64,000 bases of DNA from Mesonia maritima (GCF_042433895.1 NZ_JBHLUA010000003.1:206480-270479); one strand, 5' to 3'; shown: positions 1 through 9,783, counted from the first letter of the stretch. Made by a program: numbers and translations. Notes: a model not told the origin generated them from the sequence alone.

Positions 1-1083
1 GCAAATATTTTTTCAAAACGCGATGCGCATCAACAAGCCATAAATATGTTGGAAACCGCGTTAGATATTTCTGCCGATGAAGCCGAAATTCACGCGCTTA
101 TCGCCATGGAATATATGTTTTTAGAAGATTACAAAAACGCTAAATTAAACTTCATGAAATGTCTAGAATTAGACAATGAAGATTATGCGGCACTTTACAA
201 CATAATTTACTGTTTCGACTTTTTAGAACAACAACGAGAAGCGATTGATTATTTAAATATGTATTTAGATAAAAATCCTTATTCTGAAGTAGCTTGGCAT
301 CAAGTCGGAAAGCAATATTTCGATTTAAAAGATTACGATCGTGCTTTAACAGCCTTCGATTTCGCAATTATTTCTGATGATACATTTATTGGTGCTTACA
401 TGGAAAAAGGAAAAGTGCTCGAAAAAATGAAGCGTTTTAATGAAGCAATCGAAAATTACCACATCACTCTAAAATTAGACGATCCTACAGCGTTTGCATA
501 TTTACGAATCGGAAAATGTTACGAAAAAATAAAAGATCAAGATCTAGCTTTGCAATACTATACGAAAGCGGTAAATGAAGATCCGTTACTCGATAAAGCT
601 TGGCTTGCCATTACCGATTTTCATTTTAAAAAACTCGATTATCAAAAAGCGCTTTATTACATCAATAAAGCTATTGCGATTGATGAAGAAAACGTATTGT
701 ATTGGAAACGATATGCAAAAATAAATAATCGTCTTAATTTTTATGAAGAGGCCGAAAAAGGCTATAAAAAAAGTCTTGAATTAGGAAACTACGAACTCGA
801 AACTTGGATCACGCGTTGCGATTTACTTATTAATTTAGGTGAATATGAAACCGCGGTAAAAGTTTTATTTCAAGCTGCTGAATTTTATCCTGAAATTGCC
901 GAAATTGAATTCAGGTTAGCCGGACTTTATTTCACCTTAAATGAAGGAACAAAAGGATATTACCATTTAAAAAACGCTTTATCATTAGATGCTGAATATG
1001 CTATTGTAATGGAAGAATTATTTCCAATAATTTTCAACAGAGAAAGCGTAAAAACTATTATTGAAGAATATCAAAATAAATAA
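1..1083 (+). CDS. TPR-repeat protein (5' end outside window)
   Basis: The frame is open to base 1, so the start lies outside the window; an internal ATG at 46 is not the natural start. The visible ~360 residues are almost entirely tetratricopeptide repeats of about 34 residues with the usual A-L/Y-F/A-P spacing (for example the repeats around DPLLDKAWLAITDFHFKKLD and DEENVLYWKRYAKINNRLN). TPR arrays act as protein-binding scaffolds; no enzymatic domain or membrane segment is visible in this part. The ending looks natural, with a TAA stop followed by a 138-base spacer. Function beyond scaffolding cannot be given. Confidence 0.85.
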   Translation, partial: ANIFSKRDAHQQAINMLETALDISADEAEIHALIAMEYMFLEDYKNAKLNFMKCLELDNEDYAALYNIIYCFDFLEQQREAIDYLNMYLDKNPYSEVAWHQVGKQYFDLKDYDRALTAFDFAIISDDTFIGAYMEKGKVLEKMKRFNEAIENYHITLKLDDPTAFAYLRIGKCYEKIKDQDLALQYYTKAVNEDPLLDKAWLAITDFHFKKLDYQKALYYINKAIAIDEENVLYWKRYAKINNRLNFYEEAEKGYKKSLELGNYELETWITRCDLLINLGEYETAVKVLFQAAEFYPEIAEIEFRLAGLYFTLNEGTKGYYHLKNALSLDAEYAIVMEELFPIIFNRESVKTIIEEYQNK

Positions 1084-1221
1084 TAGTTGCTTTTTTAAGT
1101 TATACTTTTTGAAATTTTCATTTTTCAAGCAATTGAATCTCGAGTATTTAGTTTAAATTTAAGCAAACTAAAAACTTCAACTGTATAGAATTTATTACTT
1201 TTATCGCTTCACTTACAAACT

Positions 1222-2169
1222 ATGCAAGAAAGAAGTTTTAAAGATTACTTTATTGTTTCATTAAAGGGAATTGCAATGGGTGCGGCAGATACGGTTCCCG
1301 GCGTTTCGGGCGGAACAATCGCTTTTATTTCAGGAATTTACGAAGAATTAATTACCAGTATAAGCAATGTAAATTTATCACTTTTAAAAACGTGGAAAAA
1401 CCACGGTTTTAAAGAAATGTGGAAAAGCTTTAACGGTAATTTTGTTCTGGCCTTACTTAGCGGAATTTTAATTAGCGTATTTACGTTAATGCGTTTGGCA
1501 AATTACCTGTTAGAACATCATCCTATTTTAATTTGGTCGTTTTTCTTTGGTTTGGTAATTGCCAGTATTTGGTACGTTGGCAGACAAATTGAACAATGGA
1601 ATATAAAATCTGTCGCGGCTTTAATTATTGGCGCGGTTGCAGCATATTACGTAACTACAATTCCTGTAGCTTCTTCAGATAATAGCTTAATTTATTTGTT
1701 TTTCTCTGGTTCTTTAGCCGTTTGCGCTATGATTTTACCCGGAATTTCAGGTGCTTTTATTTTAGTTTTACTAGGCGCTTATCAAGAAATTACGCAAGCA
1801 GTTCACGATTTCAATTTTAAAAAAATTGGCCTTGTCGGTTTAGGAGCAATTTGTGGTCTTTTAGCATTTTCTAAACTTTTAAAATGGTTATTTACCTATT
1901 ATAAAACAATTACGTTGGCGGTTCTTACCGGTTTTATCGCCGGTTCTTTAAATAAAATTTGGCCGTGGAAAGAAGTTTTAGAAAGTATAACCTTAGACGA
2001 TAAAGAAATTGTAACGAAAGAACAGTCGGTTTTACCTTGGAATTATAACGAAGATCCGCAATTATGGTTTGCGATAATTTTAATGCTTGCCGGTTTCTTT
2101 TTAATCCTTATTTTAGAGAAATTAGCTGAAAAGAAGCCAGAAACAAATGCAGCAAACACGGACGTTTAA
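1222..2169 (+). CDS. DUF368 membrane protein, PopT-type polyprenyl-phosphate transporter (copy 1)
   Basis: A 315-residue polytopic membrane protein with the DUF368 hallmarks: an N-terminal re-entrant motif PGVSGG (residues 26-31, preceded by MGAADTV) and a pseudo-symmetric second motif PGISG (residues 173-177). DUF368 members (PopT) have been shown in other bacteria to recycle undecaprenyl phosphate across the inner membrane for peptidoglycan and O-antigen synthesis; transfer of that role here is by family. The start ATG follows a 138-base spacer, and the 3' end overlaps the second DUF368 gene by 23 bases, so the two are very likely co-transcribed and translationally linked. Confidence 0.9.
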   Translation: MQERSFKDYFIVSLKGIAMGAADTVPGVSGGTIAFISGIYEELITSISNVNLSLLKTWKNHGFKEMWKSFNGNFVLALLSGILISVFTLMRLANYLLEHHPILIWSFFFGLVIASIWYVGRQIEQWNIKSVAALIIGAVAAYYVTTIPVASSDNSLIYLFFSGSLAVCAMILPGISGAFILVLLGAYQEITQAVHDFNFKKIGLVGLGAICGLLAFSKLLKWLFTYYKTITLAVLTGFIAGSLNKIWPWKEVLESITLDDKEIVTKEQSVLPWNYNEDPQLWFAIILMLAGFFLILILEKLAEKKPETNAANTDV

Positions 2170-3169
2170 AGATAAATTTTTTCTTGTACTAAAAGGCTTA
2201 GCAATGGGAGCCGCCAATAAAGTTCCCGGCGTTTCCGGTGGCGTGGTTGCTTTTGTGGTCGGTTTTTACGAAGAATTTATTTATTCGCTTCAAAAAGTAA
2301 ACGGAAAAGCATTTTTCTTATTACTAAAAGGAAGATGGCATAGTTTGTACCGCTACATCAATGGAAAATTTTTAGGGCTACTAATGCTCGGAATGATCAT
2401 TAGTTATTTTAGTGTTTCTAAAATTTTAGACTTTTTAATCGAACATTACGAACTTTATGTTTGGGCGACTTTCTTCGGAATGATTATCGGCTCTATTTAT
2501 TATATCGGGAAAGATTTCAGGCTAAAATCGGTAAAAAATCTAATTTTTATTTTTATAGGAATTGTAGCTGGTGTCGGTATAAGTTTACTCGAACCCGCTA
2601 CCGAAAACGACAATCTTTGGTTTGTCTTTTTCTGTGGAATTATTGGTGTTTCTGGAATGACACTTCCGGGACTTTCCGGTTCGTTTATTCTTATTTTAAT
2701 CGGAAATTATGTATTACTTTTAGTCGATTCTGTTAACGCTTTATTTGATACGATAACCGATCTTGTAAAATTAGATTTTTCGTTTACTGAAAATTCAGAA
2801 CGTATACGTTTGTTGCAAGTTTTAAGTTCATTTACCGCGGGTTCGGTAGTTGGTTTAGTAACTTTATCGCATCTGTTGGGTTATGTTTTAAAGCATTATA
2901 AAAATACAACCTACGCTGTAATTATTGGTTTTATTACCGGATCTTTGGGTGTAGTTTGGCCGTGGAAAGAAAAAATTTTTAAGAAAAATATTTCTGGTGA
3001 AATCTTAAGAGATGCTAACGGAAATGCAGTATTGGATAATTATGACCGATATATTCCAACTATTCAAGATTCAAGCACTTGGATTGCCATTTTTTTTATT
3101 ATAATAGGAATTCTAATAGTAATTGGTTTAGAACGCTACGGAAATAAAAATTCAACTTCTCATGAATAA
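2147..3169 (+). CDS. DUF368 membrane protein, PopT-type polyprenyl-phosphate transporter (copy 2)
   Basis: A 340-residue paralogue of the preceding gene, colinear with it: MQQTRTFKDKFF aligns with MQERSFKDYF, PGVSGG sits at residues 27-32 and a second motif PGLSG near residue 175. The conserved aspartate before the first motif (D23 of copy 1, in GAADTV) is asparagine here (N24, in GAANKV). It starts inside copy 1 and its stop overlaps aroE by 8 bases. The two copies have diverged well beyond recent duplication. They could form a heteromeric transporter or serve different lipid carriers; the sequence does not decide. Confidence 0.9.
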   Translation: MQQTRTFKDKFFLVLKGLAMGAANKVPGVSGGVVAFVVGFYEEFIYSLQKVNGKAFFLLLKGRWHSLYRYINGKFLGLLMLGMIISYFSVSKILDFLIEHYELYVWATFFGMIIGSIYYIGKDFRLKSVKNLIFIFIGIVAGVGISLLEPATENDNLWFVFFCGIIGVSGMTLPGLSGSFILILIGNYVLLLVDSVNALFDTITDLVKLDFSFTENSERIRLLQVLSSFTAGSVVGLVTLSHLLGYVLKHYKNTTYAVIIGFITGSLGVVWPWKEKIFKKNISGEILRDANGNAVLDNYDRYIPTIQDSSTWIAIFFIIIGILIVIGLERYGNKNSTSHE

Positions 3170-3890
3170 ATTTGGTTTAATAGGTAAGAACATTTCATAT
3201 TCCTTCTCCAAGAATTATTTCGAGAAAAAATTTGCAGCTCAAAACATCGATGCCACTTATCAAAATTTTGATATCGATACGATTGAAGAGCTAAAAAAAA
3301 TCACCAAAAAAGAAAAATTAAAAGGCTTAAACGTCACCATTCCTTATAAAGAAGCGGTACTCCCCTACCTCGATTCTATAGATGGAGAAGCCTATAAAAT
3401 TGGAGCGGTAAATACCATAAAAATTGAAGGTCAAAAATTAATTGGCTACAATACCGATTGTTTAGGTTTTATGAAATCTTTATTTCCACTGCTGGAAAAA
3501 CAACACACGCAAGCCCTCGTTTTAGGAACAGGCGGCGCTTCTAAAGCTGTTACGCACGCGTTAAACTCATTGGGAATAGAATTTCAGCAAGTTTCACGAA
3601 ACTCAAAAAACAATCAGCTTTCTTATAAAAACTTAACGGAAGAAATCATTCAAAACCATCCGTTAATTATAAATTGTACGCCGTTAGGAACTTCACCCAA
3701 TATAAATGATGCGCCGGCAATTCCGTATAAATATTTAAATAATCGTCATCTTTTGTACGATTTAGTTTACAATCCGCCACTTACCACATTTTTAGCAAAC
3801 GGAAAAAAACAAGGAAGTAAAATTTCTAATGGACAAAAAATGCTGGAATATCAAGCCGAACAAGCCTGGAATATTTGGAATGAACGCTAA
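3162..3890 (+). CDS. aroE: shikimate dehydrogenase
   Basis: NADP-dependent reduction of 3-dehydroshikimate to shikimate, fourth step of the chorismate pathway, cytosolic. The 242-residue protein has the substrate-binding NVTIPYK segment with catalytic Lys63, the NTD motif with Asp96 (residues 94-96), and the Rossmann LGTGGASKA turn at about residue 118. It is slightly shorter than the E. coli enzyme (272), usual for Bacteroidota. It overlaps the second DUF368 gene by 8 bases and is the last gene of that three-gene unit. aroK lies 12 kb away on the other strand, so the pathway is dispersed. Confidence 0.95.
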   Translation: MNKFGLIGKNISYSFSKNYFEKKFAAQNIDATYQNFDIDTIEELKKITKKEKLKGLNVTIPYKEAVLPYLDSIDGEAYKIGAVNTIKIEGQKLIGYNTDCLGFMKSLFPLLEKQHTQALVLGTGGASKAVTHALNSLGIEFQQVSRNSKNNQLSYKNLTEEIIQNHPLIINCTPLGTSPNINDAPAIPYKYLNNRHLLYDLVYNPPLTTFLANGKKQGSKISNGQKMLEYQAEQAWNIWNER

Positions 3891-3991
3891 AATGTAGCTT
3901 TACAAAAGCATTTCTTACTTTTTTTTGCAGAGTATAACGGGAGTTACTATCTTTCAAGTCTATAATTAATTGAACCTAAACATTGAAAGAT

Positions 3992-6034
3992 ATGTCTGAA
4001 GAGCAAAAAAATCCGGAAAGCGAAGAAGCAAAAAAAGCACAAGAAGAACAGCAAAAAACTTCTGAAGATCAAAATTCAACTGAAGAAAAACCTTCTCCTG
4101 AAAAAATTTCTGAAGAAGAAAACCTACCTTCTAATACAGAACAAGCGGTAGTTGAAGAAGTTTCAGAAAATACAGAAGAAAATTCAGATAAAACTGAAGA
4201 AACTCCTGTAAAAGCTGAAGAAAATGAAGATTCTTCAAAAGACAAAGATGTCCATGAAGAAATGGACGATTCGCTTGCTGAAGATAGTGAAGATGAAGAA
4301 AACGGAAAACGCCACGACATAGAAATGAAAGATTACCACGCCATGAATATGGGCGAATTGGTAAGCGAACTTTCACGCCTGGTAAAAAATGAAAAAATTC
4401 AAGCCATTCGCGAACACGTTCAAGAAATAAAAACGGAATTCGATGCGAAGTTTGAAGAAGAAATGGAACAGAAAAAAGAAGATTTTCTGGAAGAAGGTGG
4501 AAACATTATCGATTTTCACTACTCGAGTCCCGTAAAAAAAGAATTCAATACCGTTTATTTCGATTATAAAGAAAAACGAAATAAATATTACCAAGAGCTT
4601 AAACAAAACCTCAACGAAAATTTAAAACAACGCCTAGGAATAATTGAAGAATTAAAAGGAATGATTGGCGTCGGCGCAGATATGAACAGCAATTTTCAGC
4701 AATTTAAAGAATTACAAGATCGCTGGAAAAAAGCTGGACCCGTTCCGCGTGAAGAGTACAAAGATATTTGGCGAACTTACCATCATCACGTAGAACATTT
4801 TTACGATTTTCTTCATCTCGATCGCGAGTTTAGAGATATGGATTTTAAGCATAATCTTGAACAAAAATTAAAGATTATCGCTCGTGCAGAAGAGCTTGCC
4901 CAAGAAAAAAACATTAATCGAGCATTTAGAGAATTACAAATGCTTCACAAAATGTGGAAAGAAGATCTCGGACCCGTTGCCAAAGAATACCGGGAAGATA
5001 TTTGGGATAAATTTAGTGAAGCTACCAAACAAATTCACGAAAATAGACAAGCGCATTTTGCTGAACTCGATAAAGAAAAAGAAAAAAATCTTGAGGTAAA
5101 ACAAGACATTATTAAAAATATTGAAGAAATCGCCGAGCAAGATATTAACGCTCACAATCAAGCGCAGCAAAATATTAAAAAAATTGAAAATCTTCGAGAA
5201 TCATTTTTTAAAGCGGGAAAAGTGCCGCGTAATGTAAATGAAGAAACGTGGTCTGCATTTAAAGAAGCGGTTAGAAAATTCAACAGAAAGAAAAACGCTT
5301 TTTATAAAAACCTTAAAAAAGACCAATACGAAAATTTAGAGAAGAAATTAGCGCTTGTCGAAATTGCTGAAAAACATCAAGATAGTGAGGATTACAAAGA
5401 AGTGACTCCAATCATGAAAAAAATTCAGGACGATTGGAAAAAAATTGGTCACGTTCCTCGAAAAGACAGCGATAAAATTTGGAAACGCTTTAAAAAAGCT
5501 TGCAACCATTATTTCGATAAAATGCACGCTTCGCGGAAAGAAGAAAATAAGGAAGAATTGGAAGCTTTTGATAATAAAAAAGAATTATTAGAAGAAACTA
5601 AAAATTTAGAATTATCGGGCGAGCACAAAAAAGACCTTTCTACCATTAAAGAGCAAATTGCAAAATGGAAAGAACTTGGTCGCGTACCCTATAATAAACG
5701 CTATATCGAAGGAAAATTCAACAAAGCGCTCGATCATCTTTTCAGTCAATTAGATGTTGATAAAAAGCAGGCTGAAATGATGAAATATGAAAATAGAATT
5801 CAAGCCTTAGATGAAGCCGACGATGATCGAAAAATTGAAAAAGAAGAATTTTTCTTACGGAAAAAAATTACCGAAACCAAAGCTGAAATCAATCAGTTAG
5901 AAAATAATATGCAATTTTTCTCGAATGCAGACGAAAGCAATCCGTTGGTAAAAGAGGTTATTAATAACATAAAACGCCACAAAGAACAATTAGCTACGTG
6001 GAAAGAGAAACTTAAAAAAGTAAGATCTCTATAA
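3992..6034 (+). CDS. DUF349 domain coiled-coil protein
   Basis: A ~680-residue, highly charged protein. I chose the ATG at 3992 (MSEEQKNPE); a TTG three codons upstream also keeps the frame. The first ~110 residues are Glu/Ser/Lys-rich and probably disordered. They are followed by five DUF349 repeats recognisable by W-K-x-x-G-x-V-P-R and I-W-x-x-F (for example DRWKKAGPVPREEYKDIW and DDWKKIGHVPRKDSDKIW), and a C-terminal coiled coil. No signal peptide or membrane segment is seen. The molecular role of DUF349 proteins is not established to my knowledge. A 92-base spacer separates it from aroE. Confidence 0.85.
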   Translation: MSEEQKNPESEEAKKAQEEQQKTSEDQNSTEEKPSPEKISEEENLPSNTEQAVVEEVSENTEENSDKTEETPVKAEENEDSSKDKDVHEEMDDSLAEDSEDEENGKRHDIEMKDYHAMNMGELVSELSRLVKNEKIQAIREHVQEIKTEFDAKFEEEMEQKKEDFLEEGGNIIDFHYSSPVKKEFNTVYFDYKEKRNKYYQELKQNLNENLKQRLGIIEELKGMIGVGADMNSNFQQFKELQDRWKKAGPVPREEYKDIWRTYHHHVEHFYDFLHLDREFRDMDFKHNLEQKLKIIARAEELAQEKNINRAFRELQMLHKMWKEDLGPVAKEYREDIWDKFSEATKQIHENRQAHFAELDKEKEKNLEVKQDIIKNIEEIAEQDINAHNQAQQNIKKIENLRESFFKAGKVPRNVNEETWSAFKEAVRKFNRKKNAFYKNLKKDQYENLEKKLALVEIAEKHQDSEDYKEVTPIMKKIQDDWKKIGHVPRKDSDKIWKRFKKACNHYFDKMHASRKEENKEELEAFDNKKELLEETKNLELSGEHKKDLSTIKEQIAKWKELGRVPYNKRYIEGKFNKALDHLFSQLDVDKKQAEMMKYENRIQALDEADDDRKIEKEEFFLRKKITETKAEINQLENNMQFFSNADESNPLVKEVINNIKRHKEQLATWKEKLKKVRSL

Positions 6035-6063
6035 GTTTTTAAAGATTCAACCTCAATAAATTT

Positions 6064-6936
6064 ATGGCATCAGGAATTTTTGCAATATTAGATGATATTG
6101 CTGCCTTAATGGACGATGTGGCTACAATGAGCAAAGTAGCCGCAAAAAAAACAGCCGGTATTTTAGGAGACGATTTAGCTGTAAATGCTGAAAAAGCATC
6201 GGGCTTTGTTTCTTCTCGGGAAATACCGGTACTTTGGGCAATTACTAAAGGCTCATTACTGAATAAACTTATTATTTTACCCATCGCATTTTTATTAAGT
6301 GCTTTTTTGCCCATCGCAATCACCATTATTTTACTTCTCGGTGGTTTATATTTAGGCTTTGAAGGAGCCGAAAAAATTTATCATTTTTTTGTTCCACATA
6401 CCGAATCTAAAAAGGAAGAGCTTAAAGAAGCGAAAACCAAAGAAGAAATTCTTGCAATTGAAAAAGAACGCGTAAAATCTGCTATCGTAACCGATTTTAT
6501 ATTGTCGGTAGAAATTGTAATTATCGCCCTTGGAACGGTTGTTGGCGAACCGATAGTAGAACAAATTCTTGTGGTTAGTGTTATTGCAATGCTTGCAACA
6601 ATTGGCGTTTACGGAATTGTAGCTTTAATTGTTAGAATGGATGAAGCCGGATATTACTTAATTGAAAAAAGTGATCAAAAATCTGGATTTAAAGTAAAAT
6701 TAGGAAAATTTCTAGTTGCGGCGCTTCCCAAAGTAATTAAAGGATTGACTATTGTTGGTACCATCGCACTAATTTTAGTTTCCGGTGGTATTTTTGTTCA
6801 TAACTTAGATTTTCTACATGATATTATTCCGCATGCAATTCCTTCGATTATCGCTGAATTTATCATGGGCTTAATTTTTGGTTTTATGTGCTTCTTAGTT
6901 GTAAAGCTTTTTATGAAAGTTAAAAACAGTATCTAA
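6064..6936 (+). CDS. DUF808 family inner-membrane protein (YedI-like)
   Basis: A 290-residue integral membrane protein. The N-terminal MASGIFAILDDIAALMDDVA and the following SKVAAKKTAGILGDDLAVN segment are characteristic of DUF808 (E. coli YedI). Several hydrophobic segments follow, with a charged cytosolic loop around residues 110-135 (ESKKEELKEAKTKEEIL). Function is unknown. It lies 29 bases after the DUF349 gene and is followed by a strong bidirectional terminator, so it closes this transcription block. Confidence 0.85.
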   Translation: MASGIFAILDDIAALMDDVATMSKVAAKKTAGILGDDLAVNAEKASGFVSSREIPVLWAITKGSLLNKLIILPIAFLLSAFLPIAITIILLLGGLYLGFEGAEKIYHFFVPHTESKKEELKEAKTKEEILAIEKERVKSAIVTDFILSVEIVIIALGTVVGEPIVEQILVVSVIAMLATIGVYGIVALIVRMDEAGYYLIEKSDQKSGFKVKLGKFLVAALPKVIKGLTIVGTIALILVSGGIFVHNLDFLHDIIPHAIPSIIAEFIMGLIFGFMCFLVVKLFMKVKNSI

Positions 6937-6964
6937 TTCCACTTTTTAAAAATCCAAACCAATA

Positions 6965-6996
6965 AAAAACCCTTTCGATTGCTCGAAAGGGTTTTT
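6965..6996. terminator. bidirectional intrinsic terminator between DUF808 gene and rpsA
   Basis: A perfect 14-bp stem (left arm 6965-6978, right arm 6983-6996) with loop TTGC. The A-tract on the left and T-tract on the right are part of the stem, so it can work on both strands for the convergent DUF808 gene and rpsA. Confidence 0.9.
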
Positions 6997-7022
6997 AATA
7001 TATTTATAAAATAGTTAGAAAA

Positions 7023-8846
7023 TTATTTTCCTTCCATTCTATCTTTTAAGGCTTGTAAATCTGCGTTTGCATCACCAAGGGTTGGCTTGTCTTCTTGCTG
7101 AGATTTCTTAGCTGCTTGCTTCACAATTTTAGCCTCTTCTTCTTTATGAATAGACATATGTGATGCTACAACTCTCTTGAATTCTTTATTGAATTCAATG
7201 ATTATAAATTCAGCTTCATCACCTTTTCCTAGTTTAGAACCATCTTCTTTTTCTAAGTGACGAGTTGGTACAAAAGCAGTAATATCTTCATTAAATTCGA
7301 TAGTTGCTCCTTTATCTACCATTTCATCGATTTTTGCAGTATGTTTTGTTCCAACTGCAAACTCTTGCTCGTACTTATCCCAAGGGTTATCTTCTGTTTG
7401 TTTGTGACCTAAGCTTAGTTTACGCCCTTCAACATCAAGTTCAAGAACAACAACGTCTAACTTATCACCAACGTTACAAAATTCTGATGGATGCTTAATT
7501 TTCTTAGTCCAAGAAAGGTCTGAGATATAAATTAAACCATCGATACCTTCTTCTAATTCTACGAATACACCAAAGTTAGTAAAGTTTCTTACTACTCCTG
7601 TGTGACGAGAACCAACTGGGTATTTAGAAGTAATATCTGTCCATGGATCTGGCGTTAATTGCTTAATACCAAGTGACATTTTACGCTCTTCTCTATCTAA
7701 AGTTAAGATTTGCGCTTCAACTTCATCACCAACATTTACGAAATCTTGAGCTGAACGTAAGTGTGTGCTCCAAGACATTTCAGAAACGTGAATTAATCCT
7801 TCAACACCTTCTGCAACTTCAATAAACGCACCGTAATCTGCAATTACAACTACTTTTCCTTTTACTTTATCACCAACTTTTAAGTCTTGATCTAAAGCTT
7901 CCCAAGGATGCTTGCTTAATTGCTTAAGACCTAATTGAATTCTTGTCTTAGCCTCATCGAAGTCTAAGATTACAACATTCAATTTCTGATCAAGCTCTAC
8001 AATCTCGTTTGGATGATTGATTCTTGACCAAGAAAGGTCTGTAATATGGATTAATCCGTCAACTCCACCAAGGTCAACAAACACACCGTAAGAAGTAATA
8101 TTCTTCACAGTACCTTCTAATACTTGACCTTTTTCTAATTGACCGATAATTTCTTTTTTCTGCTCTTCAATATCAGCCTCGATAAGTGCTTTATGAGAAA
8201 CTACAACGTTTTTAAATTCGTGGTTAATTTTCACCACTTTAAATTCCATTGTTTTTCCTACGTAAGCATCGTAATCTCTAATTGGCTTCACATCAATTTG
8301 AGAACCTGGTAAGAACGCTTCAATTCCAAAAACGTCTACAATCATACCACCTTTTGTACGGCATTTTACAAAACCGTTTACAATAGTTCCTTCTTCGTGA
8401 GCTCTGTTTACGCGTTCCCAAGCTTTGATAACACGCGCTTTACGGTGAGATAATACTAACTGACCGGTTGCGTCTTCACGCACATCAATAAGTACTTCAA
8501 CTTTATCACCTTCTTTAAGATCTGGGTTGTAACGGAATTCGTTTAATGAAACAACACCTTCACTTTTTGCATTGATATCTATAATTGCGTCACGATCTGT
8601 AATATTAATTACAGTTCCTTCTACAACTTCGTCATCTAATGTGTCTACAAAGTTTTCTGCTACTAATTGTTCGAATTCTTCTAGCTTTTTATCATCAATC
8701 GGGTCGATTCCTTCTTGGTAATTGTGCCAGTTAAATTCTTCTAAGAATTTTTCAGGATTTTCTTGTTGTTTAGAAGGTGCCGGTTGAGAATCGGTTTTCA
8801 TTCCTTCTACTTCCTGAATTTTAGTGTTTTTGTTTTCTTCAGCCAT
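7023..8846 (-). CDS. rpsA: 30S ribosomal protein S1
   Basis: A 607-residue protein made of consecutive S1/OB-fold repeats, each recognisable by a G-V-F-V-D/E-L-G-x-x-x-G-L-I/V-H turn, for example TSYGVFVDLGGVDGLIHITD and ADYGAFIEVAEGVEGLIHV. The fifth repeat reads FTNFGVFVELEEGIDGLIYI. S1 binds mRNA at the ribosome platform, which matters in Bacteroidota where Shine-Dalgarno pairing is scarcely used. Lengths near 600 are normal for this phylum. It has a clear promoter about 120 bases upstream, leaving a long untranslated leader where autoregulation by S1 could act (inference). It is convergent with the DUF808 gene. Confidence 0.97.
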   Translation of the reverse strand: MAEENKNTKIQEVEGMKTDSQPAPSKQQENPEKFLEEFNWHNYQEGIDPIDDKKLEEFEQLVAENFVDTLDDEVVEGTVINITDRDAIIDINAKSEGVVSLNEFRYNPDLKEGDKVEVLIDVREDATGQLVLSHRKARVIKAWERVNRAHEEGTIVNGFVKCRTKGGMIVDVFGIEAFLPGSQIDVKPIRDYDAYVGKTMEFKVVKINHEFKNVVVSHKALIEADIEEQKKEIIGQLEKGQVLEGTVKNITSYGVFVDLGGVDGLIHITDLSWSRINHPNEIVELDQKLNVVILDFDEAKTRIQLGLKQLSKHPWEALDQDLKVGDKVKGKVVVIADYGAFIEVAEGVEGLIHVSEMSWSTHLRSAQDFVNVGDEVEAQILTLDREERKMSLGIKQLTPDPWTDITSKYPVGSRHTGVVRNFTNFGVFVELEEGIDGLIYISDLSWTKKIKHPSEFCNVGDKLDVVVLELDVEGRKLSLGHKQTEDNPWDKYEQEFAVGTKHTAKIDEMVDKGATIEFNEDITAFVPTRHLEKEDGSKLGKGDEAEFIIIEFNKEFKRVVASHMSIHKEEEAKIVKQAAKKSQQEDKPTLGDANADLQALKDRMEGK

Positions 8847-8966
8847 TGCTGATCTAAAAATTTGTATTCTATATTTCTTCGGAAAATTAAACAGCTAAAT
8901 ATAGAAGCGTTTATAAAAATTAAGTTTTATCCCTTTCTCTTTCCGAATTGCCGCGAAAAAGGAGTG

Positions 8967-8996
8967 CAAAAATACAACTTATTTTTTGATATTCAA
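8967..8996 (-). promoter_or_regulatory. promoter of rpsA
   Basis: Read on the minus strand: TTG (8996-8994), a 19-base spacer, then TATTTTTG (8974-8967). This matches the Bacteroidota sigma-A pattern TTG-N17-23-TAnnTTTG and leaves a leader of about 115 bases before the rpsA ATG. Confidence 0.7.
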
Positions 8997-9026
8997 ATAT
9001 TTAGAAGAAATCTATTTTACTAAGCC

Positions 9027-9716
9027 TCAAGCTTTTATTTTTTCTTTTGCTAACTGAAGAATTTTTTGGAATTGTTCGTCTGGATTTAAGTGAGAATTAT
9101 CGACCACAATGGCGTCTTCAGCTTTTTTTAAAGGCGAATCTTTTCGGGAGCTATCAACTTTATCGCGCTCTTCAATATTTTGAATTACTTCTTGAAAGGT
9201 AACGTTTTCACCTTTTGCTATTAATTCATCAAACCTACGTTTCGCACGCGTTTCCGCGGAAGCGGTCATAAAAATTTTTAATTCTGCTTGTGGAAAAACT
9301 ACCGTTCCGATATCGCGACCATCCATAACAATTCCTTTTTTCTCACCAAGTTCGTGTTGCTGTTTTACTTGCATTTTTCGAACTTCAGGAACTGCGGCAA
9401 TTGTACTTACGAATTGTGAAACGCTTAAGGTTCTTATTTCGTTTTCAACATTTTTTCCGTTTAAATAGATTTCAGCAAAACCTTTTTCGGTATTAAAATG
9501 AAATTCTAGTTTAATTTCAGCTAAAGAATTTATAAGCTTTTCTTTTTTAAAATATTCTTTTGAAATGAAATTATGTTGCATTGCATATAGCGTAACTGCT
9601 CGGTACATTGCGCCGGTATCTACATAAACGTAACCTAACTTTTTGGCTAATTGTTTGGCTACGGTACTTTTACCTGTAGATGAAAACCCGTCGATGGCGA
9701 TGATTATTTTTTTCAA
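9027..9716 (-). CDS. cmk: cytidylate kinase
   Basis: ATP-dependent phosphorylation of CMP/dCMP in pyrimidine nucleotide supply. The 229-residue protein has a P-loop GFSSTGKST (residues 10-18), the YVDTGAMYRA CMP-binding segment and the DGRDIGTVVFP motif, all standard for Cmk. It ends 180 bases before rpsA begins, same strand. In many Bacteroidota cmk neighbours porQ; here porQ is on the same strand but about 3.3 kb upstream, with two opposite-strand genes between them. Confidence 0.95.
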   Translation of the reverse strand: MKKIIIAIDGFSSTGKSTVAKQLAKKLGYVYVDTGAMYRAVTLYAMQHNFISKEYFKKEKLINSLAEIKLEFHFNTEKGFAEIYLNGKNVENEIRTLSVSQFVSTIAAVPEVRKMQVKQQHELGEKKGIVMDGRDIGTVVFPQAELKIFMTASAETRAKRRFDELIAKGENVTFQEVIQNIEERDKVDSSRKDSPLKKAEDAIVVDNSHLNPDEQFQKILQLAKEKIKA

Positions 9717-9783
9717 AGTGAGCAGTTTTTAGATACGCGAAAATAATGCTATTTTAGAGAACTCACCAATTTCAAACCTTAGA

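Noticed and set aside
2147..2169. Overlap of the two DUF368 genes suggested a frameshifted single gene
   Set aside because: Each copy has a full start region and both motifs, so they are two complete genes.
2461..2736. A + strand frame inside DUF368 copy 2
   Set aside because: The Tyr/Arg/Phe-rich translation is a shifted reading of membrane-helix codons; the DUF368 frame is intact through it.
4069..4606. Open frames on the minus strand inside the DUF349 gene
   Set aside because: They are Ser/Phe-rich shadows produced by the Glu/Lys codons of the real gene.
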